Below, piece by piece: positions 24,882-37,400 of a stretch of 64,000 nt of DNA. The position numbers and the translations under genes are program-made. The DNA comes from Mesorhizobium sp. 113-3-3 (GTDB taxonomy: Bacteria; Pseudomonadota; Alphaproteobacteria; Rhizobiales; Rhizobiaceae): contig NZ_AP023243.1 in assembly GCF_016756495.1 (NCBI RefSeq), forward strand, positions 3,476,501 through 3,540,500, read 5' to 3'. The notes under the pieces are model-generated. The model was not told the origin of the DNA. It worked only from the letters and a program-made list of their open reading frames with translations, and did no database searches. The stretch's first letter is position 1. Every line of letters begins with the position of its first letter.

Positions 24882-26081
24882 TTACGACACCGTCATGTCG
24901 GCCAGCGCCGGACCCAGATCGCCGGCGGACGTCACGTCCATGCGTTCAAGGCCGAGCCAGCCCTGCATCTGTTTCAATTCCTCGAACAGTTGCGCGGCGG
25001 TTTCGGGCGGCGCGCCGGGCTCGGCGTAGGCGGCGTGGACGCGCAGCACGCTGGCCGGCCGGTCCGCCTTGAGGTCGACGCGGGCGACGATCCGGTCGCC
25101 GAGCAGGAAGGGGAGGACGTAGTAGCCGTATTGGCGCTTTTCGACCGGCGTGTAGATCTCGATGCGGTAGTGGAAATCGAACAGCCGCTCCGAGCGCGAG
25201 CGCTCGAAGACGACCGGATCGAATGGCGCGAGCAAAGCGCGCGCCTCGATTTTCCGGGGCAGGCGGGCATCCTTGTGAAGGTAAGCCGGCTTGTCCCAAC
25301 CCTCGACTCGCACCTGCAGCAGTTCTCCAGTCTCGACCAGTTCCTCCAGCCGGCCCTTCATGTCGGCCGGCGACAGCCGAAAGTAGTCGCGCAAATCGCC
25401 TGATGTCGCGATGCCATGGGCGCGGGCGGAAATGCGCAGCAATTCGCGGTGCGCGTCCTCCGGGGTGGGCACCGGCAGGTCGAGGATCGCCTGCGGCAGC
25501 ACGCGCTCGGGCAGGTCGTAGAAGCGCTCGAAGCCGCGGCGGTGCGCCGTCGTGATACGCCCGGCCCAGAACAGCCACTCGAAGGCATGCTTGGCATGGC
25601 TCCAGCCCCACCAGCCGCCGGAGCCTTTCTGGCCTTCCAGTGCCGAAGCGGCGATCGGACCGCGCTCGGCGACCGCGCGGTAGATCTCTTCTATATAGGC
25701 GGCGTGCTCGCGGCCCCATTTGGCCAGGCCCAGATACATCTCGTCGCCCCGTTCGGCGCGCTGCATGCGCCAGCGCATCAGCGGATAGGTCTCGACCGGC
25801 AGGAAGGAGGCCTCGTGCGCCCAGTATTCGAAGACCGTGCGCTTGCGCGTCACGGCGGCATTGTCGAGCAGAGCGAGCGGGTAGGGGCCAAGCCGCGAAT
25901 AGAGCGGCATGTAGTGCGCGCGCACCACCGCGCTGACGGAATCGATCTGCAGCAGGCCGGTGCGAGAGAGCACGCGGGCGAAGTGGCGGCGGTCGGGCGT
26001 TCCGCCGGGACGAGGGTCGAGAAACCCTTGAGCGGCCAGCGCGATGCGGCGGGCCATGGGAAGCGAGATCTTTTCCTTCAT
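24882..26081 (-). CDS. YcaQ/AlkX-type winged-helix DNA glycosylase
   Basis: A 399-aa protein of the HTH_42 family, whose E. coli member YcaQ (AlkX) unhooks interstrand DNA crosslinks by N-glycosylase action. The catalytic QxD signature is visible in LLQIDSVSAVVRAHYMPLYSRLG near residue 44. Tandem winged-helix segments follow, with the conserved KRTVFEYWAHEASFLP near residue 80 and ALLAPFDPVVFERSRSERLFDF near 285. The length is typical. It is a single gene, upstream of the cob riboswitch on the same strand but separated from it. Confidence 0.88.
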   Translation of the reverse strand: MKEKISLPMARRIALAAQGFLDPRPGGTPDRRHFARVLSRTGLLQIDSVSAVVRAHYMPLYSRLGPYPLALLDNAAVTRKRTVFEYWAHEASFLPVETYPLMRWRMQRAERGDEMYLGLAKWGREHAAYIEEIYRAVAERGPIAASALEGQKGSGGWWGWSHAKHAFEWLFWAGRITTAHRRGFERFYDLPERVLPQAILDLPVPTPEDAHRELLRISARAHGIATSGDLRDYFRLSPADMKGRLEELVETGELLQVRVEGWDKPAYLHKDARLPRKIEARALLAPFDPVVFERSRSERLFDFHYRIEIYTPVEKRQYGYYVLPFLLGDRIVARVDLKADRPASVLRVHAAYAEPGAPPETAAQLFEELKQMQGWLGLERMDVTSAGDLGPALADMTVS

Positions 26082-26414
26082 GCAGGCATCACTCTGAGGG
26101 GGCTTGGCTGTGCGTCTGACCGGTGATTCCGGCCCATGCTAGCAGGGTTTTGGCGGCAATCCTGTCAGGAGAGAAAAGTGGAGTAAAAAACGAAGGAAAT
26201 CAAACAGGAGCGGATCGGACCAGTTTCTTCGGATATGCCGTCCAGGTCGGTGTTTTGAACAAGGTTTGACTTGCTTCGCTGGAAGTGCTGCGCTAACCCT
26301 CGCCGCGTTGCAGCATAGGCCCCTTAAAACGGTTCAGCGGTTAATCTGTCACGCTTCCGCATTAAGGTCCGGTGCTGTAATCAAAGTGGATTGGCGCCAA
26401 CGGAAAGCCGCTGC
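26082..26414. other. Intergenic region upstream of the nuo operon
   Basis: This 333-bp divergent gap between the ycaQ-like gene and nuoA has no convincing ORF. It is more A/T-rich than its neighbours. A TTGACT at 26266-26271 could be a -35 element of the nuo promoter, but no good -10 sequence follows at standard spacing. It must carry the promoters of both divergent genes. Confidence 0.5.
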
Positions 26415-26780
26415 ATGAACGCACTCCTCAGTTCATACCTGCCCATCGTCCTGTTCATCGGCGTGGCGCTGGTCGTCGGCCTGGCGCTGCTGGCCGCACC
26501 GTTCCTGGTGGCCTACCGCAATCCCGACCCCGAAAAGCTTTCCGCCTACGAGTGCGGTTTCAACTCGTTCGACGACGCCCGCATGAAATTCGACATCCGT
26601 TTCTACCTGGTGTCGATCCTGTTCATCATCTTCGACCTCGAAGTGGCCTTCCTGTTTCCCTGGGCGGTGTCCTTCACGAAGATCGGCATGCTGGGTTTCT
26701 GGTCGATGATGGTGTTTTTGGCAGTGCTGACCATCGGCTTTGCCTATGAATGGAAAAAAGGAGCGCTGGAATGGGATTGA
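26415..26780 (+). CDS. nuoA: NADH-quinone oxidoreductase subunit A
   Basis: A 121-aa membrane subunit (ND3 homologue) of complex I with three transmembrane helices. Conserved blocks are ENPDPEKL-like [15 protein letters not shown] with the loop Cys, then [23 protein letters not shown]. The ATG at 26415 was chosen over an in-frame TTG at 26391. It is the first gene of the operon and overlaps nuoB by 10 bp. Confidence 0.96.
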   Translation: MNALLSSYLPIVLFIGVALVVGLALLAAPFLVAYRNPDPEKLSAYECGFNSFDDARMKFDIRFYLVSILFIIFDLEVAFLFPWAVSFTKIGMLGFWSMMVFLAVLTIGFAYEWKKGALEWD

Positions 26781-27352
26781 ACGACAGTTCAGGCACCCTC
26801 GTCGCGCCGAAGCCGAAGGGCATTATCGATCCCAACACCGGAAGGCCGGTGGGGGAGGACGATCCCTTCTTCCTCGAAATCAACAATGAGCTCGCCGACA
26901 AGGGGTTCCTGGTCACCTCGACCGAGGCGCTGATCACCTGGGCGCGCTCGGGCTCGCTGATGTTCATGACCTTCGGTCTGGCGTGCTGCGCGGTGGAGAT
27001 GATCCACACCTCGATGCCGCGCTACGACTCGGAGCGTTTCGGCGTCGCGCCGCGCGCCTCGCCGCGCCAGTCTGACATCATGATCGTCGCCGGCACGCTG
27101 ACCAACAAGATGGCGCCGGCGCTGCGCAAGGTCTACGACCAGATGCCGGAGCCGCGCTACGTCATCTCGATGGGCTCCTGCGCCAATGGCGGCGGCTACT
27201 ACCACTATTCCTATTCGGTGGTGCGCGGCTGCGACCGCGTCGTGCCGGTCGACATCTATGTGCCCGGCTGCCCGCCGAGCGCCGAAGCTTTGCTCTACGG
27301 CATTCTTCTCCTGCAGAAGAAAATCCGCCGCACCGGCACGATCGAACGGTAA
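26771..27352 (+). CDS. nuoB: NADH-quinone oxidoreductase subunit B
   Basis: A 193-aa peripheral-arm subunit (PSST homologue) carrying the terminal 4Fe-4S cluster N2, which reduces quinone. Cluster cysteines are visible as the tandem pair in [10 protein letters not shown], in [11 protein letters not shown] and in [12 protein letters not shown]. The ATG at 26771 overlaps the end of nuoA; the start agrees with the family. Confidence 0.97.
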   Translation: MGLNDSSGTLVAPKPKGIIDPNTGRPVGEDDPFFLEINNELADKGFLVTSTEALITWARSGSLMFMTFGLACCAVEMIHTSMPRYDSERFGVAPRASPRQSDIMIVAGTLTNKMAPALRKVYDQMPEPRYVISMGSCANGGGYYHYSYSVVRGCDRVVPVDIYVPGCPPSAEALLYGILLLQKKIRRTGTIER

Positions 27353-27356
27353 ATCC

Positions 27357-27962
27357 ATGGCCGCATCCCTTAGCGAACTGTCGACCTATCTCGGCGAAAA
27401 GCTGATTGGTCGCGCCAATGGCGCTGACATCGCCTATGGCGAGCTCACCATTCATGTCGAGCCGCGCGATCTGGTCGAGGTAATGACCTTCCTGCGCGAT
27501 GATCCGCGGTGCCAGTTCATCTCGATCATCGATGTCTGCGGCGCCGACTATCCGTCGCGCGCCAAGCGCTTCGACGTCGTCTATCACCTGCTTTCGCCGA
27601 AACAGAATGTCCGCATCCGTGTGAAAGTGCAGGCCGACGAAGAGACGATGGTGCCGTCGATCACCGGCGTTTTCCCGGGTGCCGACTGGTTCGAGCGCGA
27701 GACCTACGATCTCTATGGCGTGCTGTTCTCGGGTCATCCCGACCTGCGCCGGCTTTTGACCGACTACGGTTTCGAAGGCCATCCGTTGCGCAAGGATTTC
27801 CCGCTGACCGGCTTCGTCGAGGTGCGCTACGACGACGAAGCCAAGCGCGTCATCTACGAGCCTGTGGAATTGAAGCAGGAATTCAGGAACTTCGACTTTT
27901 TGAGCCCGTGGGAAGGAACAGACTACGTTCTTCCCGGGGACGAAAAAGCCAAGACGAATTGA
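27357..27962 (+). CDS. nuoC: NADH-quinone oxidoreductase subunit C
   Basis: A 201-aa peripheral-arm subunit (30-kDa homologue). The family signature is visible as [20 protein letters not shown] followed by [22 protein letters not shown]. It is separate from NuoD, unlike the fused E. coli NuoCD. The ATG at 27357 is 4 bases after the nuoB stop. Confidence 0.96.
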   Translation: MAASLSELSTYLGEKLIGRANGADIAYGELTIHVEPRDLVEVMTFLRDDPRCQFISIIDVCGADYPSRAKRFDVVYHLLSPKQNVRIRVKVQADEETMVPSITGVFPGADWFERETYDLYGVLFSGHPDLRRLLTDYGFEGHPLRKDFPLTGFVEVRYDDEAKRVIYEPVELKQEFRNFDFLSPWEGTDYVLPGDEKAKTN

Positions 27963-27971
27963 GGCGCCACA

Positions 27972-29162
27972 ATGGCTGAAACCTCCGTCCGCAATTTCAA
28001 CATCAATTTCGGCCCGCAACACCCTGCGGCGCACGGCGTTTTGCGCCTCGTGCTGGAGCTGGATGGCGAAGTCGTCGATCGTGTCGATCCGCATATCGGG
28101 CTCTTGCATCGCGGCACGGAAAAGCTGATCGAAGCAAAAACCTATCTGCAGGCGGTGCCTTATCTCGACCGGCTCGACTATTGCGCGCCGATGAACCAGG
28201 AACATGCTTTCGCGCTGGCCGCCGAGCGCCTGCTCGGCATCGAAGTGCCGAGGCGAGGCCAGCTGATCCGCGTGCTCTATTGCGAAATCGGTCGCATCAT
28301 GTCGCACATCCTCAATGTGACGACGCAAGCCATGGACGTCGGCGCGCTGACGCCGCCGCTGTGGGGTTTCGTCGAGCGCGAAAAGCTGATGGTGTTCTAT
28401 GAGCGCGCCTCCGGCTCGCGCATGCATGCCGCTTATTTCCGCCCCGGCGGCGTCCATCAGGACCTGCCACGCCAGCTGGTCGAGGACATCGGCAAGTGGA
28501 TCGACCCGTTCCTGAAGTCGATCGACGACCTCGACAAGCTCTTGACCGGCAACCGCATCTTCAAGCAGCGCAATGTCGATATCGGCATCGTTTCGCTGGC
28601 CGATGCTTGGGCCTGGGGCTTTTCCGGCGTCATGGTGCGCGGTTCGGGCGCGGCATGGGACCTGCGCAAGTCGCAGCCCTATGAATGCTATTCGGAAATG
28701 GATTTCGATATTCCGATCGGCAAGAACGGCGACTGCTACGACCGTTACCTCGTGCGCATGGAAGAGATGCGCCAGTCGGCGCGGATCATGCGCCAGTGCG
28801 TCGACCTGCTGCTCGGCAAGGAAAGCACCGGCCCGGTGTCGAACCTCGACGGCAAGGTCGTTCCGCCCAAGCGCCAGGCGATGAAGCGGTCGATGGAAGC
28901 GCTGATCCATCACTTCAAGCTCTACACCGAGGGCTATCGCGTGCCGGCCGGCGAGGTCTACGCGGCCGTCGAGGCGCCGAAGGGCGAGTTCGGCGTCTAT
29001 CTGGTCTCCGACGGCACCAACAAGCCGTACCGCTGCAAGCTGCGCGCGCCGGGTTTCGCGCATCTGCAAGCCATGGATTTCCTCTGCCGCGGCCACATGC
29101 TGGCCGACGTCACCGCCGTCCTCGGCTCCCTCGACATCGTGTTTGGTGAGGTCGATCGCTAA
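27972..29162 (+). CDS. nuoD: NADH-quinone oxidoreductase subunit D
   Basis: A 396-aa subunit (49-kDa homologue) that with NuoB forms the quinone-binding site. The N-terminus shows [21 protein letters not shown] with the conserved His residues of the quinone pocket, and [14 protein letters not shown] follows. The C-terminus ends in the typical DIVFGEVDR. It is directly abutted by nuoE. Confidence 0.97.
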   Translation: MAETSVRNFNINFGPQHPAAHGVLRLVLELDGEVVDRVDPHIGLLHRGTEKLIEAKTYLQAVPYLDRLDYCAPMNQEHAFALAAERLLGIEVPRRGQLIRVLYCEIGRIMSHILNVTTQAMDVGALTPPLWGFVEREKLMVFYERASGSRMHAAYFRPGGVHQDLPRQLVEDIGKWIDPFLKSIDDLDKLLTGNRIFKQRNVDIGIVSLADAWAWGFSGVMVRGSGAAWDLRKSQPYECYSEMDFDIPIGKNGDCYDRYLVRMEEMRQSARIMRQCVDLLLGKESTGPVSNLDGKVVPPKRQAMKRSMEALIHHFKLYTEGYRVPAGEVYAAVEAPKGEFGVYLVSDGTNKPYRCKLRAPGFAHLQAMDFLCRGHMLADVTAVLGSLDIVFGEVDR

Positions 29163-30443
29163 ATGTCAGTCCGCCGTCTCGCAGAAGCCAGCGTCCAGCC
29201 AGCATCCTTCGCCTTCAACCGGGCGAACGCGGCCGCGGCGAAGCAATGGATCAAGAAGTACCCGAAGGGCCGCGAGCAGTCGGCGATCATTCCCTTGCTG
29301 ATGATCGCGCAGGAGCAGGAAGGCTGGGTCACCAAGGCGGCGATCGAGACAATCTCGGACATGCTCGGCATGCCCAGGATTCGCGGGCTCGAGGTCGCGA
29401 CCTTCTACACGCAGTACCAGCTCAATCCCGTCGGCACCCGCGCGCACATCCAGGTCTGCGGCACCACGCCCTGCATGCTGCGCGGCTCGGAAGCGCTGAT
29501 GGATGTCTGCCGTTCGAAAATCCATCACGACCAGTTCCACACCAACGACAAGGGCACCTTGTCGTGGGAAGAGGTCGAGTGCCTCGGCGCCTGCGTCAAC
29601 GCACCGATGGTCATGGTGTTCAAGGACACGTTCGAGGATCTGACGCCGGAACGGCTGGCTGAAATCATCGATCTCTACGACGCGGGCAAGGGCGCTTCGG
29701 TGGCGCCGGGACCGCAGAATGGCCGTACCGGTTCGGAGCCGGCCTCCGGCCTGACGACGCTGAAGAGTGAAAAGGCGATCCTGAAGTCGACCCGCGACCG
29801 GGAGGCGAGGGAAGCAGCCAAGGCCGCCAAGGCGGCACCCGACGCGATCATCGCCGCGCCCGTTCCGGCGCCCGCCGCCGCTCCTGTAGCGCCGTCCAAT
29901 GCTGGCAAGCCGAAGACCGACGCGCCTGAGACCAGCCCGGCGTTGAAGACACCTTCTAAGACCAAGGTGGCGCCGGCGGCGGAGAAGGCCGCGAGCGTTT
30001 CGGCGCCGCCGCATTCGGCCGCCAATGCCAACAAGGCATCGCCGGAAGTCGAGAAGGTCTCTAAGCAGCGCAATGGGCCCAAGTCCAATGCCGAACCGGC
30101 CGCTGCCTTCAAGGCGCCGGAAGCCAGGGCGCCGGCCGCCAAGTCGGCGAAACCGTCGCTGGAAGACAAGAACCGCCCAGCCGGGATCGACAGGCCGGCG
30201 GCGGTCGACGATCTCAAGCTGATCTCCGGCGTCGGCCCGAAGATCGAGGGCGTCCTGCACACGCTGGGCATCTTCACCTTCGCGCAGGTCGCTTCCTGGA
30301 AGAAGGCCGAGCGCGAGTGGGTGGACGGTTATCTCTCCTTCCACGGCCGCATCGAGCGCGACGACTGGGTCAAGCAGGCCAAGGCGCTCGCCAAGGGCGG
30401 CGTCGCCGAATACATCCGCGTTTTCGGCAAGAAGCCGGTCTGA
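29163..30443 (+). CDS. nuoE: NADH-quinone oxidoreductase subunit E with C-terminal helix-hairpin-helix extension
   Basis: A 426-aa protein, about twice the usual NuoE length. Residues 1-175 are the thioredoxin-like 24-kDa domain with the 2Fe-2S ligands C99, C104, C140 and C144 ([12 protein letters not shown] and [10 protein letters not shown]). Residues ~180-345 are a disordered Ala/Pro/Lys-rich linker. Residues ~349-426 form a helix-hairpin-helix-like domain ([33 protein letters not shown]) that recurs at the end of the gene between nuoF and nuoG. I know of similar tails on ribosomal protein L21 of rhizobia; the role in complex I is unknown. Confidence 0.95.
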   Translation: MSVRRLAEASVQPASFAFNRANAAAAKQWIKKYPKGREQSAIIPLLMIAQEQEGWVTKAAIETISDMLGMPRIRGLEVATFYTQYQLNPVGTRAHIQVCGTTPCMLRGSEALMDVCRSKIHHDQFHTNDKGTLSWEEVECLGACVNAPMVMVFKDTFEDLTPERLAEIIDLYDAGKGASVAPGPQNGRTGSEPASGLTTLKSEKAILKSTRDREAREAAKAAKAAPDAIIAAPVPAPAAAPVAPSNAGKPKTDAPETSPALKTPSKTKVAPAAEKAASVSAPPHSAANANKASPEVEKVSKQRNGPKSNAEPAAAFKAPEARAPAAKSAKPSLEDKNRPAGIDRPAAVDDLKLISGVGPKIEGVLHTLGIFTFAQVASWKKAEREWVDGYLSFHGRIERDDWVKQAKALAKGGVAEYIRVFGKKPV

Positions 30444-30453
30444 GGGACGAAAA

Positions 30454-31758
<1,305 letters not shown>

Positions 31759-31837
31759 TAGAAATCGTGAGTGCGGGCGAAAGCCCGAAGCTGGAATAAC
31801 GGGGCGGGGCGAACGAAGAAACGACCAGGAGAACTCT

Positions 31838-32533
31838 ATGGCGCCGTATTCGACACCCTACCCATTGATGCCCAATTTGGACCAGATCGAAAAGATGAAC
31901 CAGGACCTGACCAGGATGATGCCGAAGGAGATGGCCAGCGCCGTCAACCTTTTCGTGCACCCTGTCGCGGGTGCGGCGGCGATGTCTGCGCTTGGCATCG
32001 GGCTCGCCAACCATGCGTTCGGCGTCTGGATGGGCGCGCTTTCGGGCGCCGTCGAGGCATCTCAGCGCCTGATGCAGCCGCTGATGGAGGATTTCGAGGC
32101 CCGCGTCGAGCAATTCGAGGACGCGAACGCGTCGTCCATCAAGGCGCGGGCGACGGCCAAGAGCATGATCGCCGAGGCGCAGTCCTTCGCGCAGGAGGTC
32201 ACCGACATCGCCGCCAAGGAAGCCGCCACCACGGCACCGGCGGTGAATGCGGCTCCGGCGGCCGGCGAGGCCGCCGATGTGCTGCTGCCCGAGGATTTCA
32301 GGCAGCCCAGGGCGATCGACAAGCCGGCGAAGCCGTCCGACCTCAAGGCGATATCGGGAATCGGCCCGAAGCTGGAAAAGGTGCTGAACGGACTTGGCAT
32401 CTGGACCTATGCCCAGATCGCCGCCTGGTCGCCGCAGGAGATCGCCTGGGTCGACGATTATCTGTCGTTCAACGGCCGCATCGGGCGTGACGACTGGACT
32501 GCGCAGGCGGCTGTGCTGGCCGCCAAGAAGTGA
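31838..32533 (+). CDS. Complex I operon protein with phasin-like N-terminus and helix-hairpin-helix tail
   Basis: A 231-aa protein encoded between nuoF and nuoG, with a clear AGGAG ribosome-binding site. Residues ~10-115 are predicted helical and phasin-like (NLDQIEKMNQDLTRMMPKEM, then a hydrophobic Ala/Gly stretch AGAAAMSALGIGLANHAFGV that may touch the membrane). An Ala/Pro linker precedes residues 167-231, which closely resemble the NuoE tail (DLKAISGIGPKLEKVLNGLG, YLSFNGRIGRDDW). It is not one of the 14 core Nuo subunits. An accessory or assembly role in complex I is an inference from position and the shared domain. Confidence 0.85.
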   Translation: MAPYSTPYPLMPNLDQIEKMNQDLTRMMPKEMASAVNLFVHPVAGAAAMSALGIGLANHAFGVWMGALSGAVEASQRLMQPLMEDFEARVEQFEDANASSIKARATAKSMIAEAQSFAQEVTDIAAKEAATTAPAVNAAPAAGEAADVLLPEDFRQPRAIDKPAKPSDLKAISGIGPKLEKVLNGLGIWTYAQIAAWSPQEIAWVDDYLSFNGRIGRDDWTAQAAVLAAKK

Positions 32534-32606
32534 ATGAAATGCCGGGCGCCGCGTCTGCCGCGCCCGGGAAATGAGATTGCGGGAAATCCGCAGGGGTTTG
32601 AAGCGA

Positions 32607-34688
32607 ATGGCAAAGCTCAAGGTCGACGGGAAAGAGATCACTGTACCCGACCACTACACGCTGCTGCAGGCGGCGGAAGACGCGGGCGCGGAAGTGCCGC
32701 GCTTCTGCTTCCATGAGCGGCTGTCGATCGCCGGCAATTGCCGCATGTGCCTGATCGAGGTGAAGGGCGGGCCGCCCAAGCCGCAGGCCTCGTGCGCCAT
32801 GGGCGTGCGCGATCTGCGCCCCGGGCCCAATGGCGAGCCGCCGGAAATCTTCACCAACACGCCTATGGTCAAGAAGGCCCGCGAAGGCGTGATGGAATTC
32901 CTGCTGATCAACCATCCGCTGGATTGCCCGATCTGCGACCAGGGCGGCGAGTGCGACCTGCAGGACCAGGCGATGGCCTTCGGCGTCGATTCCTCGCGCT
33001 ATCACGAGAACAAGCGCGCCGTCGAAGACAAATATATCGGCCCGCTGGTCAAGACGGTGATGAACCGCTGCATCCATTGCACGCGCTGCGTCCGCTTCAC
33101 CACGGAAGTCGCCGGCATTTCCGAGCTTGGCCTGATCGGCCGCGGCGAGGATGCCGAGATCACCACCTATCTCGAACAGGCGATGACCTCGGAGCTGCAG
33201 GGCAACGTTATCGACCTCTGCCCGGTCGGCGCGCTGACCTCCAAGCCCTTCGCCTTCCAGGCGCGGCCGTGGGAACTGACCAAGACCGAATCCATCGACG
33301 TGATGGACGCTGTCGGCTCGGCGATCCGCATCGACAGCCGCGGCCGCGAAGTGATGCGCATCCTGCCGCGCGTCAACGAGCAGGTGAACGAAGAGTGGAT
33401 CTCCGACAAGACCCGCTTCATCTGGGACGGATTGCGCACGCAGCGCCTCGACCGCCCCTATGTGCGCAAGGACGGCAAGCTGGTCCCGGCGAGCTGGGCC
33501 GAAGCTTTCACCGCCATCAAGGACGCGGTGTCGAAGACCACGCCCGAGAAGATCGGCGCCATCGCTGGCGATCTCGCGGCGGTCGAGGAAATCTACGCGC
33601 TGAAGCTTTTGATGGCTTCGCTTGGCTCCAAGAATGTCGACTGCCGCCAGGATGGCGCAGCACTTGATCCGGCGCTGGGCCGCGCCAGCTACATCTTCAA
33701 CCCGACCATCGAAGGTATCGAGCAGGCCGACGCGGTGCTGATCATCGGCGCCAATCCGCGCTTCGAGGCCTCGGTGCTCAACGCCCGCATCCGCAAGCGC
33801 TGGCGGGTCGGCAATCTGCCGGTCGGCGTCATCGGTGATATCGGCGACACGCGCTACGAGTATGAATTGCTCGGCGCCGGGCCGGATTCGCTGAAGGATC
33901 TGGCCGACGGCAATGGCAAGTTCTTCCAGACGCTGAAGAAGGCGACGCATCCGCTGATCATCGTCGGCCAGGGCGCACTGGCGCGCGCCGACGGCGCGGC
34001 CGTGCTCGGCCAGGCGGCGAAGCTTAGCACGGCCGTCAACGCCGCTCGCGCCGACTGGAACGGCTTTGCCGTGCTGCACAATGCGGCGGGCAGGGTCGGC
34101 GGCCTCGATCTCGGCTTCGTACCGGGCGAGGGCGGCAAGGATGTCGCCGGCATGCTGGGCGAAACGGACTTGCTGTTCCTGCTCGGTGCCGACGAGATCG
34201 ACATGGGCAAGACCGGCGGCGCCTTCGTCGTCTATATCGGCACCCATGGCGACCATGGCGCGCATCGCGCCAATGTCATCCTGCCGGCGGCCGCCTACAC
34301 GGAAAAGTCGGGCACCTACGTCAACACCGAAGGGCGCGTGCAGCAGACCAACCGCGCCGGCTTTGCGCCTGGCGATGCGCGCGAGGACTGGGCGATTCTG
34401 AGGGCCCTGTCGGACGTTCTGGCCAAGAAGCTGCCATTCGATTCGCTGCCGCAGCTGCGCGCGAAACTCTATGGCGAGTACCCGCATCTGGCCCGCATCG
34501 ATCAGGTCGCGGCCGGCAATGCCGAGGATATCGCTGGCGTGGCGAAGCTCGGCGGGCGGCTGAACAAGGGCACCTTCACCTCGCCGGTCAAGGATTTCTA
34601 CCTGACCAACCCGATTGCGCGGGCGTCCGCCGTGATGGCGGAATGCTCGGCACTGGCCAAGAGCGGCTTCAAGCAGGCGGCGGAATAA
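32607..34688 (+). CDS. nuoG: NADH-quinone oxidoreductase subunit G
   Basis: A 693-aa subunit (75-kDa homologue) with the N-terminal ferredoxin region: 2Fe-2S ligands ([12 protein letters not shown]), the His/Cys motif [16 protein letters not shown] and the CxxCxxC cluster [12 protein letters not shown] molybdopterin-oxidoreductase-like domain without visible cofactor motifs follows. The ATG at 32607 was chosen because the protein then starts [14 protein letters not shown] as expected. It ends 2 bp before nuoH. Confidence 0.96.
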   Translation: MAKLKVDGKEITVPDHYTLLQAAEDAGAEVPRFCFHERLSIAGNCRMCLIEVKGGPPKPQASCAMGVRDLRPGPNGEPPEIFTNTPMVKKAREGVMEFLLINHPLDCPICDQGGECDLQDQAMAFGVDSSRYHENKRAVEDKYIGPLVKTVMNRCIHCTRCVRFTTEVAGISELGLIGRGEDAEITTYLEQAMTSELQGNVIDLCPVGALTSKPFAFQARPWELTKTESIDVMDAVGSAIRIDSRGREVMRILPRVNEQVNEEWISDKTRFIWDGLRTQRLDRPYVRKDGKLVPASWAEAFTAIKDAVSKTTPEKIGAIAGDLAAVEEIYALKLLMASLGSKNVDCRQDGAALDPALGRASYIFNPTIEGIEQADAVLIIGANPRFEASVLNARIRKRWRVGNLPVGVIGDIGDTRYEYELLGAGPDSLKDLADGNGKFFQTLKKATHPLIIVGQGALARADGAAVLGQAAKLSTAVNAARADWNGFAVLHNAAGRVGGLDLGFVPGEGGKDVAGMLGETDLLFLLGADEIDMGKTGGAFVVYIGTHGDHGAHRANVILPAAAYTEKSGTYVNTEGRVQQTNRAGFAPGDAREDWAILRALSDVLAKKLPFDSLPQLRAKLYGEYPHLARIDQVAAGNAEDIAGVAKLGGRLNKGTFTSPVKDFYLTNPIARASAVMAECSALAKSGFKQAAE

Positions 34689-34690
34689 GC

Positions 34691-35734
34691 ATGGACACCT
34701 TCTTCTCCTTCTACGTGCTGCCGGCGCTGCTGATTCTTCTGAAGTCAGTCGTGCTGATCGTGGTGCTGCTTATCTTCGTCGCCTACATACTCTATGCCGA
34801 CCGCAAGATCTGGGCGGCGGTGCAGTTGCGCCGCGGCCCGAACGTCGTCGGCCCGTGGGGCACGCTGCAGGCTTTCGCCGATCTGCTGAAATTCGTCTTC
34901 AAGGAACCGGTCATCCCGTCAGGCGCCAACAAGGGCGTGTTCCTCCTGGCGCCGCTGGTGTCGGCGGTGCTGGCGATTTCGGCCTGGGCGGTCATTCCGG
35001 TCAACCAGGGCTGGGCGATCGCCAACGTCAATGTCGGCATCCTCTATGTCTTCGCCATCTCTTCGCTCGAGGTCTATGGCGTGATCATGGGCGGCTGGGC
35101 TTCCAACTCGAAGTACCCGTTCCTCGGCGCGCTGCGTTCGGCCGCGCAGATGGTTTCCTACGAAGTCTCGATCGGCTTCGTCATCGTCACCGTGCTGCTC
35201 ACCGCCGGCTCGCTCAACCTCAGCGATATCGTGCTGTCGCAGCAGGGTGGGCTTGGCACGCGGCTTGGCCTGCCCAACACCTTCCTCGACTGGAACTGGC
35301 TGGCACTGTTCCCGATGTTCATCATCTTCTTCATCTCGGCGCTGGCCGAGACGAACAGGCCGCCCTTCGACCTGGTCGAAGCCGAATCGGAACTGGTCGC
35401 CGGCCACATGGTCGAATATTCGTCGACGCCGTTCCTGCTGTTCTTCCTCGGCGAGTATGTCGCCATCGTCCTGATGTGCGCGCTGGCCACCATCCTGTTC
35501 CTTGGCGGATGGCTGCCGCCGTTCGACTTCGCGCCCTTCACCTGGGTGCCCGGCGTCATCTGGTTCGTGCTGAAGGTCTGCTTCGTGTTCTTCGGCATCT
35601 CGATGGTGAAGGCCTTCGTGCCGCGCTACCGGTACGACCAGCTGATGCGGCTGGGCTGGAAAGTGTTCCTGCCGATCTCGCTGTTCATGGTGGTCGCCAC
35701 CGCAGCCTTCCTCAAGATCATGGGGTTTGCGTGA
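34691..35734 (+). CDS. nuoH: NADH-quinone oxidoreductase subunit H
   Basis: A 347-aa membrane subunit (ND1 homologue) at the junction with the peripheral arm, lining the quinone chamber. Conserved blocks are [22 protein letters not shown] and [20 protein letters not shown]. About eight membrane helices are visible. Its stop shares one base with the nuoI start. Confidence 0.97.
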   Translation: MDTFFSFYVLPALLILLKSVVLIVVLLIFVAYILYADRKIWAAVQLRRGPNVVGPWGTLQAFADLLKFVFKEPVIPSGANKGVFLLAPLVSAVLAISAWAVIPVNQGWAIANVNVGILYVFAISSLEVYGVIMGGWASNSKYPFLGALRSAAQMVSYEVSIGFVIVTVLLTAGSLNLSDIVLSQQGGLGTRLGLPNTFLDWNWLALFPMFIIFFISALAETNRPPFDLVEAESELVAGHMVEYSSTPFLLFFLGEYVAIVLMCALATILFLGGWLPPFDFAPFTWVPGVIWFVLKVCFVFFGISMVKAFVPRYRYDQLMRLGWKVFLPISLFMVVATAAFLKIMGFA

Positions 35735-36225
35735 TGTCCGCTCTCGGCCAAGCCGCCAAATCGCTGCTGCTGCAGGATTTCGTCAGCGCCTTCTTCCTGT
35801 CGATGCGCCAGTTCTTCGCGCCGAAGGAGACGATCAACTATCCGCACGAGAAGGGGCCGACCAGCCCGCGCTTCCGTGGAGAGCATGCGCTGCGCCGCTA
35901 TCCCAACGGCGAGGAACGCTGCATTGCCTGCAAATTGTGCGAGGCGATCTGCCCGGCGCAGGCCATCACCATCGAGGCGGGCCCGCGCCGTAACGACGGC
36001 ACGCGCCGCACGGTGCGTTACGACATCGACATGGTGAAGTGCATCTATTGCGGCTTCTGCCAGGAAGCCTGCCCGGTCGACGCCATTGTCGAGGGGCCGA
36101 ATTTCGAGTTCGCGACGGAGACGCGCGAGGAGCTCTACTACGACAAGGACAAGCTGCTGGCGAATGGCGACCGGTGGGAGCGCGAACTGGCGCGCAACAT
36201 CTCGCTGGACTCGCCCTACCGCTGA
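35734..36225 (+). CDS. nuoI: NADH-quinone oxidoreductase subunit I
   Basis: A 163-aa peripheral subunit (TYKY homologue) holding clusters N6a and N6b. Two ferredoxin motifs are present: [15 protein letters not shown] and [15 protein letters not shown]. The ATG at 35734 overlaps the nuoH stop by one base. A 234-bp gap with two palindromes follows before nuoJ. Confidence 0.97.
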   Translation: MSALGQAAKSLLLQDFVSAFFLSMRQFFAPKETINYPHEKGPTSPRFRGEHALRRYPNGEERCIACKLCEAICPAQAITIEAGPRRNDGTRRTVRYDIDMVKCIYCGFCQEACPVDAIVEGPNFEFATETREELYYDKDKLLANGDRWERELARNISLDSPYR

Positions 36226-36261
36226 TATTTGACGCATGGACGGGGCGAGGGGCCTCGTCCA

Positions 36262-36308
36262 GAGGATGATCCCGAAAAGTTGCAGACTTTTCGGACCAGA
36301 TCATCCTC
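36262..36308. repeat. RIME-like palindrome downstream of nuoI
   Basis: GAGGATGATC (36262-36271) pairs with GATCATCCTC-type sequence ending at 36308, with an inner CGAAAAGT/ACTTTTCG stem. The arrangement matches the element between mtkB and mtkA at 59167-59219 in layout and inner sequence (CCGAAAAG/TTTTCGG), so both belong to one repeat family typical of rhizobial intergenic regions. Confidence 0.8.
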
Positions 36309-36323
36309 CGGATGAAAAGAGTG

Positions 36324-36371
36324 TCGCATGTTTCTTTCGATCGGGTCTTTCAACCCGATCGGAACATGCGA
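36324..36371. repeat. Two-tier inverted repeat upstream of nuoJ
   Basis: The outer arms TCGCATGTT (36324-36332) and AACATGCGA (36363-36371) and the inner arms GATCGGGT (36339-36346) and ACCCGATC (36353-36360) can form one long interrupted hairpin. It sits 89 bp upstream of nuoJ inside the nuo transcript, where it could affect mRNA processing or stability. No T-tract follows, so it is not a standard terminator. Confidence 0.75.
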
Positions 36372-36459
36372 TAGGAACACGCAACTTGACGACCGGAGGC
36401 GGTCGCAGAGAACAAACAGGACGAGCGTCCTGTTTGGACAGGAACCCGGGGGAACCCCA

Positions 36460-37080
36460 ATGCTGAGTGGACTAGAGGCGGCCTTTTTCTACCTCTTCGC
36501 CTTTGTCGCCGTGGCCTCGGCGTTCATGGTCATTTCGTCGCGCAACCCCGTGCATTCGGTGCTGTTCCTGATCCTGACCTTCTTCAACGCCGCCGGCCTG
36601 TTCATGCTGACCGGCGCCGAATTCCTGGCGATGATCCTGCTCGTCGTCTATGTCGGCGCGGTCATGGTGCTGTTCCTGTTCGTCGTCATGATGCTGGATG
36701 TCGACTTCGCCGAAATGAAAGAGGGCGCGCTGCAATACGCGCCGATCGGCGCGCTGGTCGGGCTGATCCTGGCGGCGGAGCTGATCGTCGTACTCGGCGG
36801 CTACACATTCGCGCCGAAGCTGGCTGCGACGGTGTCGAAGCCCATTCCCGATCTCGCCACGCGCTCGAACACGGCCGCACTCGGCGACATCCTCTATACC
36901 GACTACCTCTACTACTTCCAGATTTCGGGCCTCATCCTGCTGGTTGCCATGATCGGCGCCATCGTGCTGACGCTGCGCCACAAGGAAGGGGTCAAGCGGC
37001 AGTCGATCGCAGCCCAGGTCGGCCGCACGCCGGCTACCGGCATGGAAATCCGCAAGGTCAAGTCGGGCGAAGGAGTCTGA
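36460..37080 (+). CDS. nuoJ: NADH-quinone oxidoreductase subunit J
   Basis: A 206-aa membrane subunit (ND6 homologue) with five hydrophobic helices; the family block [22 protein letters not shown] is visible near residue 52. The ATG at 36460 was chosen because the upstream part of the frame covers the palindromic region and is not membrane-like. It is the first gene after the repeat-filled gap, with nuoK 1 bp downstream. Confidence 0.95.
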   Translation: MLSGLEAAFFYLFAFVAVASAFMVISSRNPVHSVLFLILTFFNAAGLFMLTGAEFLAMILLVVYVGAVMVLFLFVVMMLDVDFAEMKEGALQYAPIGALVGLILAAELIVVLGGYTFAPKLAATVSKPIPDLATRSNTAALGDILYTDYLYYFQISGLILLVAMIGAIVLTLRHKEGVKRQSIAAQVGRTPATGMEIRKVKSGEGV

Positions 37081-37081
37081 G

Positions 37082-37390
37082 ATGGTCGTCGGCATCGCAC
37101 ATTATCTGACCGTATCGGCGATCCTGTTCACGCTCGGCGTGTTCGGCATCTTCCTGAACCGCAAGAACGTCATCGTCATCCTGATGTCGGTCGAGCTGAT
37201 CCTGCTTGCGGTCAACATCAACTTCGTCGCCTTTTCGGCGGCGCTCGGCGATCTGGTCGGCCAGGTGTTCGCGCTGTTCGTGCTGACGGTCGCGGCGGCC
37301 GAGGCTGCCATCGGACTTGCCATTCTCGTCGTCTTCTTCCGCAACCGCGGCTCGATCGCGGTCGAAGACGTGAACATGATGAAGGGTTGA
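37082..37390 (+). CDS. nuoK: NADH-quinone oxidoreductase subunit K
   Basis: A 102-aa membrane subunit (ND4L homologue) with three helices. The proton-path glutamates are visible in [17 protein letters not shown] and in [20 protein letters not shown]. The length is normal. It lies between nuoJ and nuoL with minimal gaps. Confidence 0.97.
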   Translation: MVVGIAHYLTVSAILFTLGVFGIFLNRKNVIVILMSVELILLAVNINFVAFSAALGDLVGQVFALFVLTVAAAEAAIGLAILVVFFRNRGSIAVEDVNMMKG

Positions 37391-37400
37391 CGGAACCACC

